A stretch of 64,000 nt of DNA from contig NC_063988.1 in assembly GCF_932276165.1 (NCBI RefSeq), positions 6,510,001-6,574,000 of the forward strand, in the 5' to 3' direction. Under the pieces are notes generated by a model. It saw only the letters and a list, made by a program, of their open reading frames with translations, made no database searches and was not told the DNA's origin. Below, piece after piece: positions 1 through 10,564 of the stretch. The translations under genes and the position numbers were made by a program. Position 1 is the first letter of the stretch; each line of letters begins with the position of its first letter. The stretch comes from Plutella xylostella (Eukaryota; Arthropoda; Insecta; Lepidoptera; Plutellidae).

Positions 1-1441
1 TAAATTAGGCAGTACCACTATCATTTTACAATTAGTGTTTTCTGAATCTATCCTAGTTATACTAGTTTGTATGTATGTAATGCATGCATTTTTATTTGTT
101 TAAAGCACTGTTGTCAAATGATAGGGACTACGAATATTTAGCATACTTACCAAAATCACAATATAACATAGTAATTCTTCACACTAATTGCAGTCAGCGT
201 ATAGAAATAGCTTAGCGCTGGTTTTTAATCTGTGATTTATTGATACTTTTGATGCAAAAGTCAACTTTATGCTTTAGGTAATAAGGTTACCATGAACCGT
301 GATACGTACGATACGTAGTCTAAGAAACATAACGACGCTAGACAAACAAAAATACCTAAGCGACATATTTTTTTTCATAAAGATTTATATAGCTTGCCCA
401 ACGCGGAAATATTTCCAGCAATGCAGGTAATTTATTGTCTAAAAAATTATGTTTAGTTATTTTAGTCTTTCTAGCGTCGATAGTTTCATAAAATGATTAA
501 TGGTACCCGTGATTCACCGGAAAACTTTTAATAGCCTTCCGTTTTTAGCCGTCGGGCAAGTGTAACAATTTATTTTAAAATATGGACGATATTCAAATGT
601 CTCCTATACTTATCGATTAGGTACTTTCATAAAGTTGATGTTTGCATCTCAGGTCTAAGAATGAAGGTTACCCGCTAGGTATCCTTAGGGTACGTTCCGA
701 TTAGGGCCACATACAACTGTTATATGCAGGGGCACATTTAATCAGTGAAAGACAAGGCTTTTAAAATATAATCCGATAAACGGCATTTTTTTCCAAAACT
801 AAATGTGAAATTGGGAATTGGATCGATCACTGATTAAGTTCTACCCTGAGACGTTGTTTAATTTAATTGGAGAACATTGCTTAATTTGAATGTGTTGTAA
901 TGTGAATTTAATCGGAACATACCCTTACGCCTGCCTTGAGCTCGACCAAAAAACAGTAGATGGATTAATTTACCAAGCAATAATGTATTACATTATGAAA
1001 TATCAAAAAAATATGTACAATCCCAACTAAATCGAGGTTTCATAACTTATCCAATTAGGTAATTGAGTAGCATTTCTATTCAGCAATTGATTATAGTCAC
1101 ATGTCGCCTTAAATTATGTTTTTGGTCGAGCTTTTCTTCTAACTCTAAAGTAGGTTTATTTTATGTTACAAAATAAGGGACATTGTACAAGCATGCATTG
1201 ATGAAATAAGCGTGTATTTAATGATTATATTTCTGTATATTGATAAAAATATTACCAAAAGTTTTTTTACTGTGTTTTTATTTAAAGATAGATATTCTTT
1301 ATTTGTACACAAAAACATGGACAACATTACAAAAAACTTAATCTAACACATTAAATGTACAAATGGCGGCCTTATCGCTAAAGCTTTTATGTAAAGGTAG
1401 CTATAGCTAGCACATTATACTATAGTTAAGCCAATGAGACT
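1..1441. other. Intergenic, no gene seen
   Basis: AT-rich stretch beyond the 3' end of C1GalT copy 1. No convincing coding frame or RNA gene was seen on either strand. The only recognisable piece is a LINE-tail-like fragment near 1285-1390, listed separately. Confidence 0.5.
1285..1390 (-). repeat. LINE 3'-tail fragment
   Basis: Read on the minus strand, the segment contains GCGATAAGGCCGCCATTTG followed by a T-rich stretch. This resembles the 3' end of abundant lepidopteran non-LTR elements. A related but diverged block (pairing a GTACAAAAAGGCGACCTTATT stretch) occurs near 61070-61100. It lies just past the stop codon of C1GalT copy 1 and might be part of its 3' UTR. Family assignment is from memory of such repeats and is tentative. 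Confidence 0.4.
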
Positions 1442-4400
1442 TTACTGCTCATAACTGTCAGAAGATGGGTCATGTTTATAGTCGATGCCGTAAGGTCGTA
1501 TGTGGTACACGAGGGCGTCCAACAGGTACATGCTTTGGGGGTCGATGCCGTGGAATGTGATCGCGAAGTCTGAACAGCAATCGAAACCCTGCAAAAAATT
1601 ACATTTATAAACGAATGACGAGATAGGATTCGGAGCGCATTATCGCTCCGATATCGCTAAATAAATTTAATAAATAGCGCGCACTAATAAATTACCTATA
1701 AGGTAACTCTAACTATAAATGAAATATTTCTTCTTCTAAAGTCACCTGAAACGATCTCCGCTGTAGGTTCAGTCAGCTGCTGCCTGCTTTAGTAGCTATT
1801 TATACACTTTTGAACCTTGTCAAACTCACTAACTGCCTATTCATTCATTCAAACATTGACGTTTTGTTTAGTAGGTATTTTGACAAGGTACAAAAGTGTA
1901 TAGCTACTAAAGCAGCTGACTGTACGTACGAGCTTTTTTTATCATGAAATTGAGGTTACCTTACTTTAGAAATCTAGTTTTTTTCTTAATTAGGTATGTA
2001 CTGGCTTACCTTCCTACTCTTATAATAAGTAGTTGGATGTTCCCACGGGTGTTTCTTGAAGTCCACGGGGAACTGGTTGGTGAGTGCGAGAGGGAGGAAC
2101 CTCTCCCGAGAGTACAGGTCTCTGGAGTCCATGGCCCTCACGCCGATGCTCTCGAGACATTTGCCTGGATGCGAGAGAAGAAGAGGTGATCAGTGGAGAA
2201 TGGGGTAAGTACTTTATGCACTTGCATGTACACGTTTTTTCGAATATATTAAGCATGTTATTGTACATAAATATACCTACGTATTATAAACCTTCCTCTT
2301 AAATTACTCTACGTATAGGTAGGTACAAAAAACAAAAAAAAACTGCAAAAAATCCGTTGTTTAATTTTAAAGTATACATGTCGCAGGCATCTGGTTTAAT
2401 CTCCTGTTTGATTGAACCACTAGCCCGTTCATTGGATGGCGCTATTCAGTTGTATGACTAAAGGACAACTCGTCAAGTCGTTGATTGTAACGTTCGACGT
2501 CTTGACTGAACGTCATTCAGCGGAGTCGTTGAATGGGATATAGTATAGCAACTTTGTAATGTCTGGTTAGGGTGAACATGACCAGACAAGAGTCAACAAA
2601 AAGACTATGTTACAAAGCTCTTATCTCACAAATTAACTAAACAATAACAATAAACGTACCTTCATATTGTTGTTTATAATTATCCAGTTACGCCAATTTT
2701 TTCTTTGAAACTATCCGCCCGCGGCGTAATTTTAGGTAAATCCATGTTGTCACACTATTTTAACACAAATAACGCACTTTAAAGCTAATTTATTTGGAAA
2801 AAACTAACAATATAGGCTTTTTGTATCAGCTGTTAGACGCCATATTTGTTTTGTTCACGTCCTGACTGATTTTAAGTCAGCTAACTAGTTGGACGTTTTG
2901 TGGCGCTTGTGCAATCAACGTTCGGCCTAGTCATACAACTAAGCAGCGTCATCCAATGAACGGGCTAGCGGTTCAATCAAACAGGAGATTAAACCAGATG
3001 CCTGCGACATACATACAGTCAGGCACTGGAAGCTATTTTCCTTTAATTTTTAAGTACTATTATATAGTTAGTGAAGTGATAAATTGCCATGGGTCAGTGT
3101 TCAGAGTGAACAGGACACCTTACTAACTAATGTAACATTAGTAATGTGACAAATACCCATCTGCAAATCCTCATTCCCTTGGCCCCGCTTGCTGCAGGGG
3201 GCGTGGGCCGGCAGCCCCGTGTTGATAAGTTTATCCAGAGCATCCCTGCTCAGCACGTACCCAGCCCCGCCGCTCATGTAACTTTGCTGCTTGGAAAAGA
3301 ATACTTGAGGTGAGCAATGTAGGTGTTCAGAAATTACCTATGTAAGTAGGACTATACGCAGTATAGTTAAGTACGTAAGTAAGTAAGCAAAGATCGTATT
3401 CATGGCATAAGAGATAGGTACATATATTTGTATTTGGACTGACATAACGGCCGGATCATGCGGTCAGGATGGATTAGGAGTAATGACTCTTGTATGGAAG
3501 ATCCTGCGGGTTTAAACTCATGTGGCGGATTTGCATATAATATAATTTAAAGTTGTTACCTTGCTTTTATCTTTGCAGCGATGCCCGAAATAAATAGGTC
3601 TCTGAGTATCGTAATTAAACAACATGAAGCGAAGATTTTCTACAATAACGTATCTGAAAAATACAAGTTTTTATTAAGTAAATTACGTTAGGTACCCTAC
3701 GTATTTAGGTAGGTACCTATATGGTGTTCAATGTATAGGCAAATTTGTGCAAGTAGGTACCTACCTACGTAAGTATTTTATGTTCGTAGGTATTTATATG
3801 CAAGCATATTTCAATGTATTTATGCAAGGGCGTACCCAGGTAGGAGCAGGGGGGGGGGGCAGCTGCCCCCCCACCCCAGAAGATAAAATAAACGTAAATT
3901 TTCCTGCCAAGTGGGAATTAAAACGTGTTACTTACTGTGCGCAATATGAAGTATTGGAAACAAAGTATCTTTTCATTTTAGTCAGATATTTTGATTTAAT
4001 ATTCTTTTATCTATAATGTTTCAATATAACCCGACCGAGCATCATCTCGGAACAGGTATGAGCTGCCCCCCCTAGCTGAAATCCTGGGTACGCCCTTGTA
4101 TTTATGTGCAAGTATTTTAAAATTAAAAAAGCCCATTGTATGTGAATTTTATTACGTATCATCGTCAGCTTTCAGGAACCAGTCGGCGCGGTCTATATAG
4201 TGCCTGTGCACGTATCTGAAGGCAGTTCGAGTCTTGCGCCACAGGAAGTCAGGACCTTCCTGAACATTCAGCTTCACCGTAGGGAGAGAATTATCTGAAA
4301 AGGTATAATAAGGGATAAATTTCATTGATTGAACTACATTAACAATTCTCAAAATACAAAAACTTATGAGTGATTTGTATTTTGAGAATTGTTCAAATTT

Positions 4401-5389
4401 TAAGGCGTAAATAATAAGTAGGCAGGTACGTATGTAAGTAGTTAGATCTGATAATAAATTAATCATTCAGCTTCCATTAACTGTAAGATGGTTGTATAAA
4501 AATTGTCACATCGTTACATCGGACAAATAAATGTTGGAGAAACAATATGCCGTAGTAAGATGTTCGGTGTTAAGATACGTCGAACAAAAAAACCCTCGAA
4601 GCAACAACCCATCGCACTATGAAAGCTTCGGTTTAATGTTATCGAAGTATGCATATTAGAAAAAAATAGTTTCGTAGACTCGTAGGGAACCTTGGACCAC
4701 TATTACCTAACGCTACACCCTGTATTTATTGCAATATACACTAAGAAGAAGACCGAATTTGCGTTCGTATTAATTTGTAAAAGTCATTACCTTTCTCAGT
4801 GCTCATAAAGAGCAGGATATCGCACCGCTTGCCCCAAGTGGCCTTCACGTGGGCCGCCCGGGTCGCGTGGGTCTCGGGGCGGGTCATGACCCAGCACAGG
4901 ATCTTCACGAAGCTGGAGTAGGCCCCCGCAACTGTCTTTATTACTGCTGGCTTGGGGGGTTCCAAGCTGCGTCTATGAAAAATTTAAAATATAGGTACTT
5001 CATTTTTTTTAAAGACTTCTTTCTTCTCTTACAATTCTTTATGTAGGCAGATAAGTATACCTACTATAGTTAAATAAAATATCATTCTGTTCCTGAATTT
5101 CGTAAAGGATAAGCCTCCAAGTGTAAGGTAGGTACATTTTTATGTTAACACTTCTTGAAACGTCGAACTGATTGCAAATGGTCTACACGTCAGAACAGTC
5201 TCAATGAATCTAAATGGTCTGCTACTAGGGTCCCTAGATAGGTAATATGAAATTGTGAATTAAAGATAATGAATTATACCAAAGTCGTACTCACCTATTC
5301 AATGTTGAATTGGCTCTATAATGCGAACTCACTGAATTTAATAAAACCAAAAATACTGTAACACTGAAAATCATATCTCGTGATATCAT
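1442..5389 (-). CDS. C1GalT-like beta-1,3-galactosyltransferase, copy 1 (7 exons)
   Basis: Predicted glycoprotein-N-acetylgalactosamine 3-beta-galactosyltransferase, a Golgi type II membrane enzyme that adds galactose from UDP-Gal to GalNAc-Ser/Thr to make core 1 O-glycans. Exons, in transcription order: 5389-5295, 4966-4791, 4294-4156, 3653-3560, 3289-3157, 2164-2010, 1588-1442. They sum to 939 bases, a 312-residue protein, with matching phases and GT-AG borders. Exon 1 encodes a short hydrophobic signal anchor (MIFSVTVFLVLL). Family motifs in order are LCWVMT, TWGKRC, WFLKADDDT (the metal-binding DxD), YVIVENLRFML, YFGHR, YMSGGAGYVLS, NEDLQMG, GVRAMDSRD, CCSDFAITFH and VYHIRPYG. Length fits the family core. 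First of three tandem paralogues. Introns hold a MITE, a 629-bp transposon and a small hAT. Which acceptor sugar each copy uses cannot be read from sequence. Confidence 0.88.
1767..1925. mobile_element. Hairpin MITE
   Basis: Long imperfect inverted repeat: CAGTCAGCTG plus TTTAGTAGCTATTTATACAC on the left is mirrored by GTGTATAGCTACTAAA plus CAGCTGACTG on the right. It sits in the last intron of C1GalT copy 1. A one-armed relic of the same family (AAAAGTGTAAGTATAGG then AAGAAGCTGACTGTACC) is near 40800-40850. Confidence 0.75.
2380..3008. mobile_element. Non-autonomous DNA transposon, about 60-bp TIRs
   Basis: Terminal inverted repeats of about 60 bp start GTCGCAGGCATCTGGTTTAA and end with the reverse complement. 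They are flanked by a 6-bp direct repeat ATACAT (2374-2379 and 3009-3014). The 629-bp interior has no coding frame. It sits in the intron between exons 5 and 6 of C1GalT copy 1. The superfamily is not clear from TIR and TSD alone. Confidence 0.82.
3825..4098. mobile_element. Small hAT-type MITE with G-rich/C-rich ends
   Basis: TIRs CAAGGGCGTACCCAGG and CCTGGGTACGCCCTTG are flanked by an exact 8-bp duplication TATTTATG (3817-3824 and 4099-4106), the hAT signature. A poly-G tract beside the left TIR and poly-C tracts near both ends add a second inverted symmetry. The 274-bp element has no coding capacity and lies in the intron between exons 3 and 4 of C1GalT copy 1. Confidence 0.85.
4341..4393. 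repeat. Short perfect hairpin
   Basis: A 20-bp arm at 4341-4360 (AACAATTCTCAAAATACAAA) is exactly reverse-complemented at 4374-4393, with a 13-base loop. Probably a tiny MITE; it is intronic in C1GalT copy 1. Confidence 0.7.
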
Positions 5390-6342
5390 TGCTTATGGTG
5401 TGAATACCTAACTTTTACCCACACTCGTTAATGATATGAAATCGTCTGAAGAATTACGAGTACTTAAACCTCAAATGAACACTGGTTCGTAAATCTAAAC
5501 AGTTTTGTTTAGTTATTAGTTATAGTGTTTTTATAAACAGGACATGATGTTCTTTACTTCCGTATAATATTCTCATCAGTTATTTATATTTATTGGAGTA
5601 GACAAGACCTATATAATTACACCGGGTATACCTATCAGGAAATTTCATAAACTTGTTCTACGACCTCAATGACGGGACGATTTTGATTCAATTTGAAGTT
5701 TTTGAAAGTTCAGTGAACGCGTTGATGTCTTTTGTATGAACAATTGTATTTTTGATATTCCAGCCCCAAACTATTCATTGATTGCGGATGGAAGAGTGAT
5801 TGTCAAATGACTGCATACATCTGGAAAAAGAGTTCGAGACTATGTAATAAATTGCAGCAAGTGAAATGCTGGAAAATCTTTAATTTTAAGGTACTTCATC
5901 AACATCATCAATAGCCTATGTTAACACATTGCAGGGTATAGGCCTTCTCCATAATGCCAAGTCCCACGGTCCTGTGCTACACTCATCCAGTTACTCTCCT
6001 AATGTCATCGGACCAACGGGTCGGCGGTCTACCGACTGATTGCCGTCCCTCCCTTGGCATGTTGGTAGCCGGGTCTCTGCCGGAGATTGTTAGTACCCTC
6101 TGCCCCGCCGGAACCGTGACCGCTAGCGGAGGCCGGGATAGCGGGGCTGCGGGACTTAGGGCCGTGGTTTTTTGGAACTTTTCATGGGGGTATCTAAGTC
6201 ATAAAACGTACTTGCATAGCATTTTTACAAAGAGATAAAATAAAATGCCCAGATTTTAAAACTTAAGTATATAATATGTATTTATTTATTACGGTTGCAT
6301 AAATCAATGTAATTTCGACGCACACTTGCATAACACACAAAA
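5390..6342. other. Intergenic, upstream of C1GalT copy 1
   Basis: Should contain the promoter and 5' UTR of C1GalT copy 1, whose start codon is at 5389. A GC-richer block at about 5905-6170 (GGGTATAGGCCTTCTCC onward) looks like a decayed repeat end rather than a gene. Nothing else was recognised. Confidence 0.4.
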
Positions 6343-6807
6343 TTAATTATCTAATAGAACAGCTGGAATTTTGATGTTAACCACAAATTCGTCAAAGTTA
6401 TTTAAAAATGCGTGTAGTATTTTCTCTCCAATTTCAAAAGAGCCGATTAAACGTCCCAGGCATAAGGCCGCCTTCCCGGTCAAAGAAGAGATGGAAATAG
6501 AAGAAGGGGGTTTCCTTGCTTTGATCGCATAATTAGATGGAGATGAATTTGAATTTCCACCATTACCACCAATGCAACTGCGATCACCTTTATAACATAC
6601 TTGTGAAGATCTGGGTCTTATGATTTTATTTTTAGTTGGTTTTATGTTAATATTCACATCTGCTAACACATCTTCGTAATCTTGCAGGAACATCGTTGGA
6701 TCAAGGGTAATTCCTTGTATGGTCATCTTTCTTTTTGCTTCACATGCCTTAGCTAATAAAATTATTATGATTGATAGCCACTTGATAACTTGCATTGGTC
6801 GTGCCAT
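6343..6807 (-). CDS. Putative small secreted protein, single exon
   Basis: I do not recognise this protein. An open frame of 154 residues starts at the ATG at 6807; an in-frame ATG eight codons upstream at 6831 is also possible. I prefer 6807 because it gives a compact signal peptide: MARPMQVIKW, then the hydrophobic LSIIIILLAKA, with a plausible cleavage after CEA. The mature part has only three cysteines, a Ser/Asn/Gly-rich middle (near GGNGGNSNSSPSN) and a hydrophobic C-terminal third. An AATAAATATC stretch about 30 bases before a TCCAGTGC initiator-like site could be a promoter, and AATAAA-type signals follow the stop. It lies between C1GalT copies 1 and 2 on the same strand. It could be a fortuitous frame; protein-like composition and a clean signal peptide argue mildly for a gene. 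Confidence 0.5.
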   Translation of the reverse strand: MARPMQVIKWLSIIIILLAKACEAKRKMTIQGITLDPTMFLQDYEDVLADVNINIKPTKNKIIRPRSSQVCYKGDRSCIGGNGGNSNSSPSNYAIKARKPPSSISISSLTGKAALCLGRLIGSFEIGEKILHAFLNNFDEFVVNIKIPAVLLDN

Positions 6808-7224
6808 TTCTGATATTTTATTTGTAAGCACTGGACTGTATGATATTTATTTCTGTTGTTTAATTGATCGTAATTTTGGCACACACTTCGATAAATCTAC
6901 CTTTTTTTGATAGTATGGATCTCCACTTGATTGGTTTTTGATAAAAAAGTATTTGTTACAAAATTGTGTTACTTAACGCTTTTTTCCATTTCTTCGTGTG
7001 TTTCAGTTCACTGACTGGCTCTATCATGATAACTGGGTCTGTAAACTTTACTAAGTATTGTGTTGAATGTCGTTTGTTTACTCGAGTCAAAGAATGTCGG
7101 GAATTCCTTCTGGCCTCCTCTTCTCTGTCGTCTGTAAACAGGTTTCATGAAAACAACGACGTCACTGTTGTTTGAAATTTTTATGATTCTGGGAATAATT
7201 TTTGTTATCATGCATAATTAATTT

Positions 7225-7560
7225 AATTTTACTTACATATTCTATTCTATTCTCTGTGGGGTTGTAAGTAACTGCACCTGGCTCTCTCGAGTGGAACCTT
7301 GGTGCATATCCCCAGGGTCTAAACTGCCTTCCTAAGCTCGGACCATTTCCCACCACGCTGGTCCACTGCGGGTTGGTGGGTTCACATATCTAGATGTGCT
7401 AAATCTAGATATGCAGGTTTCCTCACGATGTTTTCCTTCACCGTAAGAGCGATGGTATACATTGTACTTAAGTTAAAAGAACCCATTGGTACATGTCAGC
7501 GCCGGGATTCGAACCCGTATCTCTTCCTTGAGAAACGGGCGGTTACCGGTCCTTATTACT
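7225..7560 (-). mobile_element. tRNA-derived SINE, reverse orientation
   Basis: On the minus strand the right-hand part holds a B-box-like CGGGTTCGAATCCCGGCG. It is followed by CATCGTGAGGAAACCTGCAT and an AATCTAGATATG-type body, a layout I associate with lepidopteran tRNA-derived SINEs. Borders are approximate. It lies between the putative secreted-protein gene and C1GalT copy 2. Confidence 0.65.
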
Positions 7561-7734
7561 TACATAATAAAATGAAATTTTGTATTTACATGATGGATGA
7601 TTTTTATTGTATGGTAGGTAGTTCATTTTATCACCATTAGAGGAAGGGTTTAGTGGCTTCCTGCCTGTGAACACTGAAATTATTATGAATAGAGTAAAAT
7701 AAAACATCTAACTACCTAGTTTAAAATACTTTTA

Positions 7735-10564
7735 TTATTTCCCATCAGTTTTCAAATTATACATAGCTTGGTCGTACATGGAATGTTTGTAGTCGACCCC
7801 GTAAGGCCTAAGGTGGTAAAGCAAATAATCAAAAAGATGCATTTCTTCAGGTAAAATGTAGTGGAAACTTATAGCGAAGTCTGAACAACAGTTGATGCCC
7901 TGAAAATATAATAAATAATCTGAAATCTGTAACTATGCATTGTGGTATTTTATCAGTGATGGACTCGAAGAAAGATTACTAGAAATCTAAGTAAAGTATT
8001 CATGCAGTTTACTAGAAATCTTCGTAGGACAGAAAAAGTTTCATATTTCATGGCTCTCGTTTTTTCTTTATAACATGACATGGTTTACACAACAATTAAT
8101 AGATAAAATATATTTTGTAATATGTATTTAAGCCAGTCGTTATTGAGTTCATTAGATAATTTTACTTTCTTTTCTAATATTAAATATGTATACAGATATC
8201 TTACGTCATTTTGCGGATAAAGCGTGTACAGCTGATACCATGAGGGCACTCCCTCCCGTGAGGAGGGGAACATGTGTAGGGAGGGGATGAAGGGGAAGAA
8301 CCTCTCCCGTAGATAAACATCCCTTGAGTCCATCGCTTTCACTTGGAGGTCGTCCAGGCATACACCTGGAAATGTGTTGAGTTCGAGTAATTAAATTAGC
8401 TATTACCCCGAAGCAAATAATGTTATTTTTGGCATCTTTCACCCCTTCTTTAACAATGTACTACTATTACATCAGTGATCTGCACCGACGACCTTAGGCG
8501 GGCAGCCGTAGCCGGTAGTAGCTGGATGAGGACCGAGTGTTGTGGCGCTCCTTAGGCCTATGTCCAGCAGTGGATGATTATTGGCTGATTATTACATCAG
8601 CAGATAGCAAGTTGGTCAGAAAAAGTAAAATACCAATTGAAACGTCCTCAGCTCCATGGAAATCGATAGAAGTACACCTGTTTCCGTAATATCCATGTTG
8701 TATGAGGCGGTCTAGCGCAGCTCCGCTTAGAACATAGCCGGCGCCGCCGCTCATGTAACCCTAGGAAATGGTTATGAATTAAGACCTAAACGTCTTAGCC
8801 ATTTGTAAAATATTATAGCTGAGTCATACGAAGGAACTTTAAAATAAGGTCGGACTTGACGGCCGACTGGTGTAGTGGTTAGTGACTATGACTCCTATGC
8901 CGAAGGTCCCGGGTTCGATTCCCGGCTGGGGCAGATACTTGTTTAAACACAGATATTTATACTCGGATCTTGGGTGTTGATATTTATAATTAATAATTAT
9001 GTATCTAGGTATCTATGTTTTTGTGTAGATATATCAGCTGTCCGATACCCATATACTTATATTCTTACCTGAGAGGTGAAATGCTGAAACCGGTGACCGA
9101 AGTATAAAGGCTCGCTGTGATTGTAGATGGATAGCATAAAACGTACGTTTTCTACGATCACGAACCTGTTACAATATTTTCAATGAATAAAAATAATGAG
9201 TTTATAATACTTAATTAAGTATATAACAACAAAAAAAACTAACGGGTGGAACTCAATCTAAATCAGGGAGAGGTCCGAAGTGAGGTCAATTGTATTTTAT
9301 TTCGAGGGCTTACTCATTCAATTCCGCTGTGAATATCCTGTATAATAGCCTAGTATACCCATACTATCATACCTCCACGAAACCTTCAATCCAAAGGTTT
9401 ATATCTTCTTTCGTCACACGTCTTATATTATCTACGTTCCCATGTCGCACAAACAACCAATACTGCACCGGGATTACTGCCAAAGTAGGTACTATTGGAT
9501 ACGTCGGGGTCACTACTTTGGGGTAATTAGTATTGAAATAGTCCTAATCAGAAGGATACAATTAAATGAGAGAAAAAACCAAATATTTGTTTTGTTCGAA
9601 AACACAAAGTTACACAAAACACATTTTTATCAATAGGTGTGGCGAAGGCGGAGTGACGTGGGCTACTGGCGTGTGGTACCCGTGACTCCACTATGTAACA
9701 CTCAATTGCTGACACGTACTTTGCAACATAGTCGCCAGAAACCTTATTACGTACGTGTCATCGTCAGCTTTAAGGAACCAGTCAGCCTCCTTGCGGTGGT
9801 TGTCGTAAATGTATGCGAAAGCAGCTAGCGACTTCCAATACAGGTAATCTTTTCCCTCCTGCACCTCTAAAGGAATTGTAGGTACCCGTGGATCTAGAAC
9901 AATATTTCAGTTTTCAGGCAATTTTTGATATCGAGTGGATTAAAACCAGTCAGATAAGCGTCAGTCCTTGATTGGAGTATCATTCGCTGATATTCGTTCG
10001 ACGCTCTTTACGTTACGTATGTCAGGAACCGGAGGAGGATCCTTTCGGGAACGGCTATGTTCTCTTCTTCTGGTAGCTGATACCGTAAATTGGATGAAGC
10101 GCTCAATTAATATTATTATTCGTCGTCTGTGGTGAATTACGGCTTGGATTAACAGAAGGCACAGAAAAAGCATGTTCCGATGGGACAAGGTGGAAAATAT
10201 GCATGGGGATGCCAGCATGTTCAGCAGTGGACGTCCTATGGTGGAGATGATGATGATGAAACCGAAAAAGGCTGATTGAAGTTGGATTCCCCTAACTCTA
10301 CTCTAGTACTCCGTTATTTTTGTTGCATGGTCGTAAAATTAAGTTTGCAAGTTACCTTTTTCCGTGCTCATAAGTAACACCTTATTGCACCGTTTCCCCC
10401 AAGTGTTCATAGCGTGCAGCGCCCTCTGGTGGCCGCGAGGGTGCGTCATCACCCAGCACAGCACACGCACTTGCCTCGAGAGGTAATCCGATACAGCGGT
10501 CCGGGTGTTCACATGTGCTGCCTCTAGGTAGAAGTGGCCGAGGGTTATAGGGATTTCAGGAGGG
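7735..10564 (-). CDS. C1GalT-like beta-1,3-galactosyltransferase, copy 2 (N-terminal exon not found)
   Basis: Same enzyme family and exon plan as copies 1 and 3. Exons: 10564-10356, 9893-9755, 9165-9069, 8760-8634, 8365-8205, 7899-7735, ending in a stop at 7735-7737. Motifs: VLCWVMTHP, TWGKRCNK, WFLKADDDT, FVIVENVRFML, YFGHR, GYMSGGAGYVLS, AEDVSIG, AMDSRD, CCSDFAISFHYI, LYHLRPYGVDY. All catalytic-family signatures are present, and the ADDDT exon is 139 bases in all three genes. The first listed exon starts one base into a codon, so it needs an upstream exon ending in phase 2. No ATG-plus-hydrophobic exon with a good donor was seen between 10565 and the end of copy 3 at 12282. That gap carries a LINE insertion at 11087-11815. 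Either the anchor exon is diverged or distant, or the copy has lost its Golgi anchor. Confidence 0.8.
8485..8590 (+). repeat. LINE 3'-end-like fragment
   Basis: GC-richer block in the copy-2 intron ending CCTATGTCCAGCAGTGGAT followed by a GATTATT-type tail. This ending is common in lepidopteran non-LTR elements. No coding frame survives. Recognition is from memory and tentative. Confidence 0.35.
8858..9055 (+). mobile_element. tRNA-derived SINE (type 2 tail), 3'-truncated
   Basis: The tRNA-like head has an A-box-like TGGTGTAGTGGTTAGTG and a B-box GGTTCGATTCC, then GGGGCAGATACTTGTTTAAA. The same head occurs at 49845 (plus) and 50953 (minus). The tail (TGGGTGTTGATATTTATAAT, later CAGCTGTCCGATACCC) matches the 50716-50953 copy, not the 49845 copy. 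Intronic in C1GalT copy 2. Confidence 0.75.
10140..10262 (+). repeat. Possible LINE 3' remnant with GAT tail
   Basis: ATGTTCAGCAGTGGACGTCC followed by GGTGGAGATGATGATGATGA resembles the 3' end of a non-LTR element. No coding frame; intronic in C1GalT copy 2. Weak call. Confidence 0.3.

Noticed and set aside
8880..8940. tRNA-like sequence with perfect A and B boxes
   Set aside because: It continues into a SINE body repeated at 49845 and 50953 and lacks a full cloverleaf, so it is a SINE head rather than a tRNA gene.
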